Assembly: GCA_017508505.1 (NCBI GenBank)
Contig: JAFVYT010000194.1
Coordinates: 1-20,640, forward strand
Direction: 5' to 3'
Length of the DNA: 20,640 nt
Origin: Clostridia bacterium
Lineage (GTDB): Bacteria > Bacillota_A > Clostridia > Oscillospirales > SIG627
Shown here piece by piece: positions 1 to 7,109 of this stretch. Every line of letters starts with the position of its first letter. Position 1 is the first letter of the stretch. The notes beneath the pieces were generated by a model, which worked only from the letters and a program-made list of their open reading frames with translations, had not been told where the DNA came from and did no database searches. A program made the position numbers and the translations under genes.

Positions 1-49
1 AAAAAGGGTTCCAAACCTCCCAAAAAACTTTAGAGTTTTTTCAATAAGA

Positions 50-77
50 AAGACCTCACAAAACCGTGAGGTCTTTT
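50..77. terminator. Bidirectional hairpin terminator candidate
   Basis: Ten-base-pair perfect stem AAGACCTCAC (50-59) / GTGAGGTCTT (66-75) with a six-base loop, followed by T-rich sequence on both strands. It could end a plus-strand transcript coming from outside the left edge or a minus-strand read-through from the small membrane protein gene. Direction cannot be decided from this window. Confidence 0.6.
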
Positions 78-112
78 CTTGCTTTCTTCTCGGGGGAAAA
101 GAAGAAAAAATA

Positions 113-151
113 GCTTTAAAGTTTTTTGACCCAAACTTTTTTTCAAAAAAG
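113..151. repeat. Partial copy of the palindromic intergenic repeat
   Basis: This stretch repeats the core of the element at 191-295: a CTTTAAAG-type palindrome, then a T run, GACCCAAAC, a T run and an A run. It departs from the full copy after about 150, where the GTTTGG arm and the GTGGGG hairpin are missing. It is a direct repeat of the fuller copy about 110 bp away and looks like a decayed or truncated duplicate. Bases 1-312 hold no supportable gene: only these repeats and the hairpin at 50-77. Confidence 0.6.
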
Positions 152-190
152 ATAAGGCGCGACTTGAAGAGTACAATTCAACGAAAAAAC

Positions 191-295
191 TTGCTTTCTA
201 TCTTAGAGCAAATTAGAAAAATAAACCTGAAGTTTTTTGATCCAAACTTTTTTTCAAAAAAGTTTGGTGGGGAGTGGGGTGAAACCCCACAAAGC
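191..295 (+). repeat. Palindromic intergenic repeat, left copy
   Basis: Contains a 12-bp perfect stem (242-253 with 256-267) and a second hairpin, GTGGGGT (274-280) / ACCCCAC (284-290). Over about 105 bases it matches the reverse complement of 20500-20606 with roughly 90 percent identity by eye. It ends about 17 bases from the stop codon of the small membrane protein gene, so in minus-strand transcripts its hairpins would fold just after translation ends and may serve as a 3' end. No transposase or coding sequence is associated with it. Confidence 0.7.
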
Positions 296-312
296 CCCGT
301 AAAGCCTCTCTT

Positions 313-777
313 TCAGAAGAAAAGGCCGGGGATGTAATAGGATAGGGTCAGCATAATGAGTCCCGCACTGCAAACACCCAGAGCAATGGGAGGGAAAGCC
401 TTCTTCAGGCGGACATCGAGCATCGCCGCAATGAGCGCCCCCGTCCAAGCCCCCGTCCCGGGAAGCGGGACCCCCACGAAAATGAGAAGCCCCCAAAAGA
501 TGCCCTTGTCCAGAACGTCGGCCTTGCTTTTTCCCTTGGCCTCCAGGCGATCCACCAAATGATCATATTTGGGAAAGCGGTGACGGATCCATCGGAACAC
601 CTTGCGGGAAAAGAGAATGATAAAGGGAACGGGGAGGATATTCCCCAAAAGCGAAATGGGCAGCGCGTGCCACGGGCTCATCCCGAAGGTCGCCGCCAAA
701 ACGATCGAGCCGCGCAGCTCCAAAACGGGCACCATCGACACAAAAAAGACCAGACAAACCTGCCAAAGCGTAGCCAA
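313..777 (-). CDS. Small multidrug export / VTT (DedA-like) membrane protein
   Basis: A 154-residue integral membrane protein of the putative small multi-drug export family (Pfam Sm_multidrug_ex type), related in motif style to DedA/VTT proteins. Visible features are an ELRGS motif after the first hydrophobic helix, a GVPLPGTGAWTGALIA segment typical of the family's re-entrant loop, a basic cytoplasmic loop (RKVFRWIRHRF) and a last helix ending in GLFF. The family name implies drug export, but the substrate is not known. I start it at a TTG (775-777) preceded by GGGAGGTG, although the frame is open to 828, because the -10 and -35 boxes at 810-838 lie inside that longer version. It is a single-gene unit: a strong terminator separates it from the lipoprotein gene upstream. 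Confidence 0.75.
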   Translation of the reverse strand: MATLWQVCLVFFVSMVPVLELRGSIVLAATFGMSPWHALPISLLGNILPVPFIILFSRKVFRWIRHRFPKYDHLVDRLEAKGKSKADVLDKGIFWGLLIFVGVPLPGTGAWTGALIAAMLDVRLKKAFPPIALGVCSAGLIMLTLSYYIPGLFF

Positions 778-809
778 GCACACACCTCCCTTTCTCAATC
801 GGTTTTCCC

Positions 810-838
810 ATTGTATCACATTTTGCAACGCTTGTCTA
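810..838 (-). promoter_or_regulatory. Sigma-A promoter of the small membrane protein gene
   Basis: Read on the minus strand: TAGACA (833-838), a 17-base spacer, then TACAAT (810-815), with an upstream TG one base before the -10 (extended -10). The -35 box abuts the T tract of the preceding terminator. It places transcription start near 803, about 25 bases before the TTG start codon, and excludes the longer reading frame start at 828. Confidence 0.7.
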
Positions 839-841
839 TAG

Positions 842-871
842 AAAAAACGGCTCCCGAAGGAGCCGTTTTTT
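842..871 (-). terminator. Rho-independent terminator of the lipoprotein gene
   Basis: A perfect 13-bp stem (842-854 with 859-871). On the minus strand it is closed by a UUCG tetraloop and followed by TTTTTT. It begins 9 bases past the lipoprotein stop codon. A/T runs on both sides would let it work in either direction. Confidence 0.9.
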
Positions 872-880
872 GATTCGCCT

Positions 881-2443
881 TTAGTAGGTGAAGGAGTAAT
901 TTCTGTAGGTTACCGTCTCGCCGGTGGCAAGGCGTGCAGTCAGAGTCAGGGTGTAGGTTTTGCCCTTGGCCAGCGCGGTCAGCGTGGGACTGCCGTAGCA
1001 ACGGGTCGCCTCGGAGGCGGCGTTCCAAGCGGACATCGCAAAGCTAAAGGTGTTACCGCCCACGGAAGCCTCGGTGGGGATCAGGGTGGTATTGATCACC
1101 TCGTTGCCGTCCGCATCCACGATCACCTGATTGAGAGAAACGAAGCGGCGGTTGGCCTGAATGGTGCCTGCGTAGATGTGGGACTTGGTATACTCAAAGT
1201 TGCTGCGATAGCTGTCTCCCTGATAAACGGGCTCCAGAGCGCCGGTCAGCTCCAGCTCCTCACAGCTTACGGGCACAAAGGCACCGTCGATCAGCTCGCG
1301 GAAGCTGTACTTCACGTCAACGCCGCCGATCACGAGGGTCTTGGAGGCGACAGCGGCCTTCTCCGTGTCGGAGAGTGCCTCGAAGGCAACGAGGTTGGCA
1401 TCGGTCTGCTCCAGAAGGGTAACGTAGCTCAGGTCGGGGTTGATGGATCCGTCGGGATTGTAGGAAATGGAAACGGAAACCACCATCATGGCGTGTCCGT
1501 CCGCACCGGTATCGCTCACAAGACCGTCGGCCTTCTGCAGCTTGGCATAAGCCTCAAGGAGCGCCTTTTCACCATTGGCGACGATGATATCGTCGGTCAG
1601 ACCGTCCAAAGACTCTGCTGCCTCGGCGGGAAGGACCAAATCGCCCAGGAAGACAACACCGTTTCTGGCGACCATGGTCTCTGTAGAGATAAACTTTGCG
1701 CTGGGAGAAACAGCGGCCCAAGCCCAAGCGAGGGCATCCACGTCATCTACGCCGAGACGGGCAGAGACCGTGGAGGAGCCGGAGAGCATCTTGGAGGTCA
1801 GCGCCTTGGTATAGACACCGCCGGAATAGGTGGTGCCGTAAAGGAAGGCCTCCAGAGAAGCGGAGCCCAGGGTATAGGGAAGTCCCTGATAGATCTTACC
1901 CTTCTTCAGGGTGATCTGGTTCTTGGCAAACTCGGTCTCGTCTACCGTGTCCGCATCGGAGTAAGCCGCGGCGTTGTAGCTGTAGGTAGTATCCAGAGCG
2001 GGCGTCCAGAGCACGGTCAGCATTTTACGCATTGCGCCCTCTGCGGCGGCACGTCTGGTCGCAGGAGTCCCTGCCAGAGCGGGGTTCTTTCCGATGGCCT
2101 CCGCAAGACCTGCGTCGCTGAGACCGCCTGCGCCGCCTGCCACCACCATAGAGCCGGCACCGCCGGAGTTGGGCGTGGTCTGGAGCGCGGGTGCATTTTC
2201 ATAATTGATGTAGTTTTCGGGGGGGATGTAGTCACTGCCGGGGGTGGAACTGCCACCTGCGGTAGCGGTCTGCTCCGGAGCCTCGGGAGCCGTATTGGCG
2301 GGAGCGCTTGCCGTCTCCTCAGAGGCGGGTGCATCGGTCTTCGCGGCTTCCTCACCTGCGCAGGACACGAGGCACGGCATCAGAAGAGCCACTGCCAGCA
2401 TCATCGCAAACACAGCAAGAATCGATCTGCGGTTGAGTTTCAT
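881..2443 (-). CDS. Secreted lipoprotein, possible cysteine-less papain-like (NlpC/P60-type) fold
   Basis: A 520-residue lipoprotein. The signal peptide has Arg-Arg at residues 5-6, a hydrophobic core to about 24, and a lipobox L25-V-S-C28. A low-complexity Ala/Pro/Thr/Glu linker (29-75) and a Gly/Ala-rich stretch (94-108) follow. The middle (about 183-350) has a layout like NlpC/P60 peptidases: a YQGLPYTLG strand, a helix GVDDVDALAWAWAAV (231-245) and DGHAMMVVSV (315-324) with H317. The position where the nucleophile cysteine should begin the helix is Asp (D234), and the only cysteines after C28 are near 394 and 482. The C-terminal 120 residues look beta-rich, ending in YRNYSFTY. The fold is inferred from motif layout only. 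The gene has its own promoter and terminator. Function unknown; probably a cell-surface protein that binds wall or peptide ligands. Confidence 0.7.
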   Translation of the reverse strand: MKLNRRSILAVFAMMLAVALLMPCLVSCAGEEAAKTDAPASEETASAPANTAPEAPEQTATAGGSSTPGSDYIPPENYINYENAPALQTTPNSGGAGSMVVAGGAGGLSDAGLAEAIGKNPALAGTPATRRAAAEGAMRKMLTVLWTPALDTTYSYNAAAYSDADTVDETEFAKNQITLKKGKIYQGLPYTLGSASLEAFLYGTTYSGGVYTKALTSKMLSGSSTVSARLGVDDVDALAWAWAAVSPSAKFISTETMVARNGVVFLGDLVLPAEAAESLDGLTDDIIVANGEKALLEAYAKLQKADGLVSDTGADGHAMMVVSVSISYNPDGSINPDLSYVTLLEQTDANLVAFEALSDTEKAAVASKTLVIGGVDVKYSFRELIDGAFVPVSCEELELTGALEPVYQGDSYRSNFEYTKSHIYAGTIQANRRFVSLNQVIVDADGNEVINTTLIPTEASVGGNTFSFAMSAWNAASEATRCYGSPTLTALAKGKTYTLTLTARLATGETVTYRNYSFTY

Positions 2444-2448
2444 GATTT

Positions 2449-2454
2449 CCTCCT
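2449..2454 (-). promoter_or_regulatory. Strong ribosome binding site with adjacent hairpin
   Basis: AGGAGG sits five bases before the lipoprotein ATG. Immediately upstream (2456-2477) a 7-bp stem AAGAAGG / CCTTCTT with a four-base loop would fold in the 5' leader, next to but not covering the ribosome binding site. Confidence 0.65.
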
Positions 2455-2494
2455 GAAAGAAGGTTCCCCTTCTTCATAATATTTTCACAATTAC

Positions 2495-2523
2495 ATTATA
2501 CTTTCTTTTTCCCATTTTCGCAA
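2495..2523 (-). promoter_or_regulatory. Promoter of the lipoprotein gene
   Basis: Minus-strand TTGCGA (2518-2523), 17-base spacer, TATAAT (2495-2500). The predicted start is near 2488, giving a leader of about 45 bases. This separates the lipoprotein gene from the signalling operon ending at 2610. Confidence 0.7.
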
Positions 2524-2609
2524 GTCGTGCACGCCTCTTTTTCTCTTTTTCGTTACAAATGACAAACAAGAGTGGAAAATCTTATTCCATTTTCACAAAG
2601 ATTCGCCCC

Positions 2610-3851
2610 TTATTCCTCGGAAAAGAGCATGGCGGCGGCTTTTTTCTCCTCCTCGGCGGGGTCGGTGGGGGCAGGATCGCCTCGGAAGAGGGCCTCGATG
2701 CGCAGGGCGGCCTCCGCAGCCTCGTCGGGCATTCCGAAGGCGGTCAGGCGAAAATAGCGCTCTCCGCCGTAGCCGAAGAGGGAGCCGGGGGTGACCACCA
2801 CCCGTGCCTTCTCCAAAAGCAGGTCAAAGCACTGCCAGGCGCTCATCTCTCGGGGACACTGGGCCCAGATGAAGGGGCTGCTCTCGCTGCCCACGTTGGG
2901 GATGCCTGCACGGCTGAGTCCCTCGGACAGGGTGCGGCCGACCTTTTTGATCCGATGGAGGATCTTCCCCGTGCCCTCCCGCGCCTCGGGAGAAAAGAGC
3001 ATCTCCGCGGCGCGCTGCATCACAAAGCTCGGGGGTGTGGCGGTGGCGGGCTGACGGGCACACCAAAGATCCCGCAGACGGGCTCCGTCCCGCTCCAGAC
3101 AGGAGGGGATGACCACGTAGGCGATCTTCAATTCCCGCACACCGTAGCCCTTTTCAAAGGAAAACAGCTCGATGGCACAGTCCCGTGCGCCCTCGATCTC
3201 AAAAATGGAGTGGGGCACGTCCTCCCGATCCACATACTCGGAAAGGGACGCATCGTGGATGATGACACCCCCTTGCTCCTTCACGTAGTCCACCCAAGCC
3301 CCGAGGGTCTTGCGATCCATCACCGCGCCGGTGACGGGATTGGGATTGGCAAGGTACACCACGCACTCCCCCTCTCCGTCGGGCAGAGGCACGAAGCCGT
3401 TTTCCGCCTTGGCACGGGAGAAGATGAGATTGCGTCCGAGACAGCGCTGGAGCTCCATCAGATTTCGCTCCGAGGGGTCGGGCAGGAGCACCGTATTCTC
3501 CGAAGCAAAAAGCTGTGCCACGCAGGAGTGTGCGCTTTCCAGACCCGAGGTGATGAACACCTCGCTCTCGTCCACCGCCGCACCGAAGGAGGCCAGATGC
3601 TCCGCAATGCGCTTCTTGAGGCTGGCGTAGCCGCTCCAGGGGCTGTTGAGCCGTACCCCGAAGGGGGCGGCCACCTCGTCCACGGCCTTTTTCATTTCCT
3701 CCGTTACCTTGGGAGGCAGGGGCATATTCATCAGAGATTGATCCAGACGGATCAGGGTGGCATCGGGAGCCTGAATGAGATATTCACCGACTCTCTTTTT
3801 GATGGAGAGTCCCGACTCCGGAAGCACCTTGATGTTTTCGTTGAGCTTCAT
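2610..3851 (-). CDS. DapL-like aminotransferase homologue with degraded cofactor site
   Basis: A 413-residue fold-type I aminotransferase relative. The best family match I recognise is LL-diaminopimelate aminotransferase: MKLNEN start, MPLPPKV (43-49), AWVDYVKEQ (185-193), PHSIFEIEGARDCAIELFSF (213-232), MQRAAE (278-283) and TPGSLFG plus YFRLTAFG (354-373). The Schiff-base lysine (K234), the Asp that pairs with the pyridine nitrogen (D200) and the C-terminal substrate Arg (R368) are kept. Altered by eye are the NNPTG Asn (P172), the Tyr that contacts PLP O3' (L203), the aromatic ring-stacking residue (E128), the phosphate-site Ser and Arg (E233, K242) and the Lys in the SDGAK loop (E105). A 23-residue acidic tail follows. 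An AAGGAG site precedes ATG, 9 bases after the HtrA-like gene. Probably not an ordinary DapL; it may bind a ligand or run an altered reaction. Confidence 0.8.
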   Translation of the reverse strand: MKLNENIKVLPESGLSIKKRVGEYLIQAPDATLIRLDQSLMNMPLPPKVTEEMKKAVDEVAAPFGVRLNSPWSGYASLKKRIAEHLASFGAAVDESEVFITSGLESAHSCVAQLFASENTVLLPDPSERNLMELQRCLGRNLIFSRAKAENGFVPLPDGEGECVVYLANPNPVTGAVMDRKTLGAWVDYVKEQGGVIIHDASLSEYVDREDVPHSIFEIEGARDCAIELFSFEKGYGVRELKIAYVVIPSCLERDGARLRDLWCARQPATATPPSFVMQRAAEMLFSPEAREGTGKILHRIKKVGRTLSEGLSRAGIPNVGSESSPFIWAQCPREMSAWQCFDLLLEKARVVVTPGSLFGYGGERYFRLTAFGMPDEAAEAALRIEALFRGDPAPTDPAEEEKKAAAMLFSEE

Positions 3852-3860
3852 CGCTTCTCC

Positions 3861-4739
3861 TTATTCGGAATACATATCGTTGATGAGGGTATAGACCGCG
3901 TGGATGGACACCATCGCCGCAAGGTCACCGTAGGGGCTCTTCACCGCAGAGGTGATGATGCCCATGGCGCTGCCCGTCAGATCCACCGCGGGAGCCCCGT
4001 AGAGAGTCTCGTTGGGGGAGATGTCAAGGAAGGTCACCGGCACGGAAACGGAGGTCTCCCCTTGGGTCACCTTCACGCTGTAGCCGGTAGAGGCCACCAC
4101 CCCGGAAAGGGCGGTGCCGGGAAATTCCTTCACGTGGCCTGCCGCGGCGGCAAAGAGGGTCTCGCCCCTCTCCAGAAAGGCCACGTTCCCCACAGGCACG
4201 GGAGTACAGCCGTAGTTGCCCTCCAAACGGATCAGGGTCAGGCCCAATTCCCGAATCTCCCCCTCCTCCAGAACGGGATAGCTCATGCCCTCAGCGGTGT
4301 GGCCAAGCATTTCCATGATCCCGACGGAGTTGTCAAACAGCGTGGAGGAGCAAACGGCGTAGCCGTCCTGAGACACCAGCGTTCCGGAGCCGTAGCGGCT
4401 CGTTCCGTCCTCCAGAACGACCTCCACCGTGACCAAGGAGGGATTCACCTCCCGCAGCATTGCCGCGGGCTCCTTCTCCAGGGCCGCAAGCTCGCTCTGG
4501 GTGGGCACCTTGATGGCGCCCCCACTGCCCTCTCCCGCAAGTCGGTCCGAGGAGCGGTACCACTTCACCAAAAGCACGCCGCCCAAAGCAAGAAAGCAGA
4601 TGAGCGCCACAAGGAGTGCTCCCTGCAGCACCGCAAGCACCGTCCTGCCTTTTTTGGTTTCGTATTGGTGACGGGAGGAGTAGCCGCCGAAGCGCTTGAC
4701 CTCCTCGTCCTTTTCTTCCGTTCGTTTCTTATCGTCCAT
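3861..4739 (-). CDS. Membrane-anchored HtrA/DegP-like pseudoprotease
   Basis: A 292-residue protein: charged cytoplasmic N-terminus (1-32), one transmembrane helix (33-58), then an extracytoplasmic domain with the trypsin-like HtrA layout and no PDZ domain. Landmarks are YGSGTLVSQDGYAVCSSTLF (116-135), matching the strand and turn that carry the catalytic His; LGLTLIRL (165-172), matching the DLAVLKI strand with the catalytic Asp; and NETLYGAPAVDLTGSAMGII (243-262), matching the GNSGGPLVN loop with the catalytic Ser. The three catalytic positions read T133, G166 and Y247, so the triad is gone although the scaffold persists. It lies 9 bases after the histidine kinase and 9 before the DapL-like gene, so all are co-transcribed. 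HtrA genes also end many WalRK operons, which supports a cell-envelope role by context. A binding or sensing function is inferred. Confidence 0.75.
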   Translation of the reverse strand: MDDKKRTEEKDEEVKRFGGYSSRHQYETKKGRTVLAVLQGALLVALICFLALGGVLLVKWYRSSDRLAGEGSGGAIKVPTQSELAALEKEPAAMLREVNPSLVTVEVVLEDGTSRYGSGTLVSQDGYAVCSSTLFDNSVGIMEMLGHTAEGMSYPVLEEGEIRELGLTLIRLEGNYGCTPVPVGNVAFLERGETLFAAAAGHVKEFPGTALSGVVASTGYSVKVTQGETSVSVPVTFLDISPNETLYGAPAVDLTGSAMGIITSAVKSPYGDLAAMVSIHAVYTLINDMYSE

Positions 4740-4748
4740 AACTGCCCT

Positions 4749-6230
4749 TTACTCCTGCGGCAAGGCCGCATTTCTCTTTTTCACCTGCCGCGTCAGGGGC
4801 AGGGAGAACACAAATTGGGTATAGGAGCCCCGCTTGGACTCCACCCAGATCTCTTCCTTGTGCGCGTCGATGACCGACTTTGCGATGAAGAGCCCCAGAC
4901 CCATTCCCTTTTTGTCCAGCCCGCGACTGCGGTCGGACTTATAGAATCGGTCGAAGAGATGCTGCAGCTCCTCCTCGGGAATGCCCTCCCCGGAGTTGGT
5001 CAAAGCAAAGAAGGCCTTCTTCTCTCCCGTGGTGATCTCCACGGAGATCTTTCCCTTATCCGGGGTGAATTTGATGGCGTTGTCCATCAAATTATACACC
5101 ACCTGCTGGATGGCGTCACTGTCCGCCTCCACCCAAAGGGAATCCTGCGAGGAAAAGAAAATCACCTCCACCTCCTTTTCCTCCAGACGCTTCTCGAAGG
5201 AAAGCAGGGTGACCCGTGCCAATTCGCACAGATCCATCGGTGCCATATTGTATTTTCGCTCTCCCGCAGTCATACGGCTGGTCTCCAAAAGGGTCTGCAC
5301 CAAGCGGGAAAGACGGTTGACCTCGTCCAGAATAATCTTATAGTAATGGGGAAGCTTCTCCGGGGGGATCGCCCCGCAGAGCATATTCTGCACAAAGCCC
5401 GAAATGGTGGTCAAGGGGGTGCGCAGGTCGTGGGACACGTTGGAAACGAAGGTCTGGCGAACCGCTTCGTTCTTTTCCACCGTGTCGGCCATCTGGTTGA
5501 AGGTGCGAAAAAGCGGCGTCAGGCTCCCGCTTCCCTTTTCCGACAGACGGTGGCGGAAGTCTCCCTTGGCGTAGGCCTCCGCCGCCTTGTCCAACCGGCG
5601 CAGAGGCGCAAGGAAGCGCAGCTCCACCAAAAGAATCCCCAGCCCGAGAAAGACCCCGAGGATCAAAAGCCCTCCCATCAAAACCGTCGGAACCGTTTTG
5701 GAAACGGTGCCGTCAACGTCGTTGGGCAGGGACAGCACGATGAGGCCCACCCTCTGACGGAGGGTATCCGAATGCTCCTTTTCCAATACCACCGTACGGC
5801 ACAGGCGCTCGGTCTTGTAAAAGCTGTCCAGATCCGTGCGGTAGCTGATGCCCTCCCGGGCGTTTTCCGTGGCGGCAGACAGAGCCTTGTCCGTCAGGGA
5901 GCCCATGGGAGCCCCGTGGGTGGCAAGGAGGATCTTTCCCCCGCGGTCGGTCAAAAACAGCCCCATCTCACCGCTTTGCCGCTGGGCCTCCAGCGCGGCG
6001 TAGATCAGCTCGCTCTTATTTTCCAGCAAATACTGAAAGTCCTGCCCGGTCAGCTCCATCATCGTGGTGATCTCGTTTTGCAGGACGGCGGCACTCTTTT
6101 CCAGAAGCCGCTCCTCCTCCGCCAGAGACCAGCGGTCCAGATAGCCCTTGACGAAAAGCCCGAGGGAGAGACAAATGACAAGATACACCGCGAAAAACAA
6201 AAGCGCATATCGGAAAAAGCCTTTCTTCAC
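4749..6230 (-). CDS. Membrane sensor histidine kinase (PhoR/ResE/WalK-like)
   Basis: A 493-residue sensor kinase. TM1 is about 8-29, an extracytoplasmic sensor region spans about 30-180 (PAS/Cache-like by length and a GLFLTDRGGKILLAT strand pair, unproven), and TM2 is about 182-203. The HAMP domain follows (about 204-255), then the HisKA box SNVSHDLRTPLT with phosphoacceptor H267. The ATPase domain shows the N box (NLMDNAIKF, 380-388), G1 (SGEGIP, 413-418), the F box (DRFYKSDRS) and G2 (GMGLGLFIA, 442-450). It autophosphorylates and passes phosphate to the regulator encoded just upstream. It starts at GTG (6228-6230), preceded by a strong AAGGAGG. The 94-base gap after the regulator holds a hairpin that may reduce its expression. 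The signal it senses cannot be told from sequence. Confidence 0.93.
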   Translation of the reverse strand: MKKGFFRYALLFFAVYLVICLSLGLFVKGYLDRWSLAEEERLLEKSAAVLQNEITTMMELTGQDFQYLLENKSELIYAALEAQRQSGEMGLFLTDRGGKILLATHGAPMGSLTDKALSAATENAREGISYRTDLDSFYKTERLCRTVVLEKEHSDTLRQRVGLIVLSLPNDVDGTVSKTVPTVLMGGLLILGVFLGLGILLVELRFLAPLRRLDKAAEAYAKGDFRHRLSEKGSGSLTPLFRTFNQMADTVEKNEAVRQTFVSNVSHDLRTPLTTISGFVQNMLCGAIPPEKLPHYYKIILDEVNRLSRLVQTLLETSRMTAGERKYNMAPMDLCELARVTLLSFEKRLEEKEVEVIFFSSQDSLWVEADSDAIQQVVYNLMDNAIKFTPDKGKISVEITTGEKKAFFALTNSGEGIPEEELQHLFDRFYKSDRSRGLDKKGMGLGLFIAKSVIDAHKEEIWVESKRGSYTQFVFSLPLTRQVKKRNAALPQE

Positions 6231-6259
6231 GGAACCCCCTCCTTTTTTTCATCAGAAAG

Positions 6260-6296
6260 AAAAATCTCTGCGTTCCCGGCCACGAAAACGCAGAGA
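6260..6296 (-). terminator. Terminator-like hairpin between regulator and kinase (attenuator candidate)
   Basis: A ten-base-pair perfect inverted repeat TCTCTGCGTT (6265-6274) / AACGCAGAGA (6287-6296) with a 12-base loop. On the minus strand it is followed by TTTTTCTTTC. It lies about 28 bases past the regulator stop codon and 30 bases before the kinase start. It may terminate part of the transcripts, or mark an RNA processing or stability point within the operon. Confidence 0.6.
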
Positions 6297-6324
6297 CCGA
6301 AAACCTCACCGTTCTTATGTAAGA

Positions 6325-7011
6325 TCAGAGAAGTTCAAATTTGTATCCGACACCCCAGACCGTTTTCAGCATCCACTTGTCGCTGACACCCTCGAGCTTC
6401 TCTCTCAGGCGCTTCACGTGGACGTCCACCGTTCTGGATTCGCCCGCATAATCAAAGCCCCACACCCGATCCAAAAGCTGGTCGCGGGTGAATACGCGGT
6501 TATAGTTGGACGTTAAGAAATACAGAAGCTCCAGTTCCTTGGGAGGAACGTCTACGACCTTCCCCGCCAGCTTCAGCTCGTACTTTTGCTTGGAGATCTC
6601 CAGATTGTCAAAGCAGATGACCTCGTCGTTGTTAAAGCCCTCTCTGGTGTGATAGCGGCGCAAAACGGCCTTGATGCGGGCGGCGACCTCCTTCATATCA
6701 AAGGGCTTCACCACAAAGTCGTCCGCACCCAGCTCCAGACCGAGCACCTTATCAAACACCTCCCCCTTGGCGGAAAGCATAATGATGGGCTTCGCGCTTT
6801 GCTCACGGATCTCGCGGCAGACCTGCCAGCCGTCCTTCTTGGGCATCATAATGTCCAAAAGCACCAAGTCGGGATCGAAGATCTTGAATACGTCAACCGC
6901 TTCCACGCCGTCGTTGGCGCATTTGACCTCATAGCCGTCATTTTCCAAATACAGCTTTAAAACCTCACAAATGTTGAAGTCGTCGTCCACAACCAAAATC
7001 TTGTTTGACAT
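6325..7011 (-). CDS. OmpR/PhoB-family response regulator
   Basis: A 228-residue two-component response regulator. The receiver domain (3-120) shows the acidic pocket VVDDD (7-11), the phosphoacceptor D53 in LLDIMMPKKDG, S80 and K102 (VKPFD). The winged-helix DNA-binding domain (about 130-228) has PPKELELLYFL and the recognition helix SRTVDVHVKRLREKL, ending in TVWGVGYKFE. I use the ATG at 7009-7011, which has GAAAGGA about eight bases upstream, rather than the in-frame ATG seven codons earlier. First gene of the operon with the kinase, the HtrA-like pseudoprotease and the DapL-like protein; it likely controls cell-envelope genes and perhaps its own promoter. Target sites cannot be named. Confidence 0.95.
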   Translation of the reverse strand: MSNKILVVDDDFNICEVLKLYLENDGYEVKCANDGVEAVDVFKIFDPDLVLLDIMMPKKDGWQVCREIREQSAKPIIMLSAKGEVFDKVLGLELGADDFVVKPFDMKEVAARIKAVLRRYHTREGFNNDEVICFDNLEISKQKYELKLAGKVVDVPPKELELLYFLTSNYNRVFTRDQLLDRVWGFDYAGESRTVDVHVKRLREKLEGVSDKWMLKTVWGVGYKFELL

Positions 7012-7079
7012 GGGCAAAATCCTTTCTTCCATCCCCGCTTAAACGGTTCGAAACGATAAATTTCACTTCTTTTCACGCT

Positions 7080-7108
7080 ATTGTAACACATTTGTTAAAA
7101 AAAATCAA
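7080..7108 (-). promoter_or_regulatory. Promoter of the two-component operon
   Basis: Minus-strand TTGATT (7103-7108), 17-base spacer with a T run, then TACAAT (7080-7085). The predicted start is near 7073, giving a leader of about 60 bases before the regulator ATG. Confidence 0.65.
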
Positions 7109-7109
7109 T

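Noticed and set aside
778..828. Longer start for the small membrane protein
   Set aside because: The added 17 codons overlap the -10 box and lack family similarity; the TTG at 775-777 has a good ribosome binding site.
2573..2597. Weak hairpin GTGGAAAAT / ATTTTCAC after the DapL-like gene as a terminator
   Set aside because: AT-rich with a bulge and no following T run. I see no convincing terminator for the signalling operon.
2610..3851. Annotating the DapL-like gene as the lysine-pathway dapL
   Set aside because: Too many cofactor-site residues are replaced and no dap or lysine gene is nearby.
2559..6386. A 1275-codon open frame on the plus strand
   Set aside because: It lies opposite four well-supported minus-strand genes, has His/Gly/Leu-rich low-quality composition typical of antisense shadows in GC-rich DNA, and matches no family.
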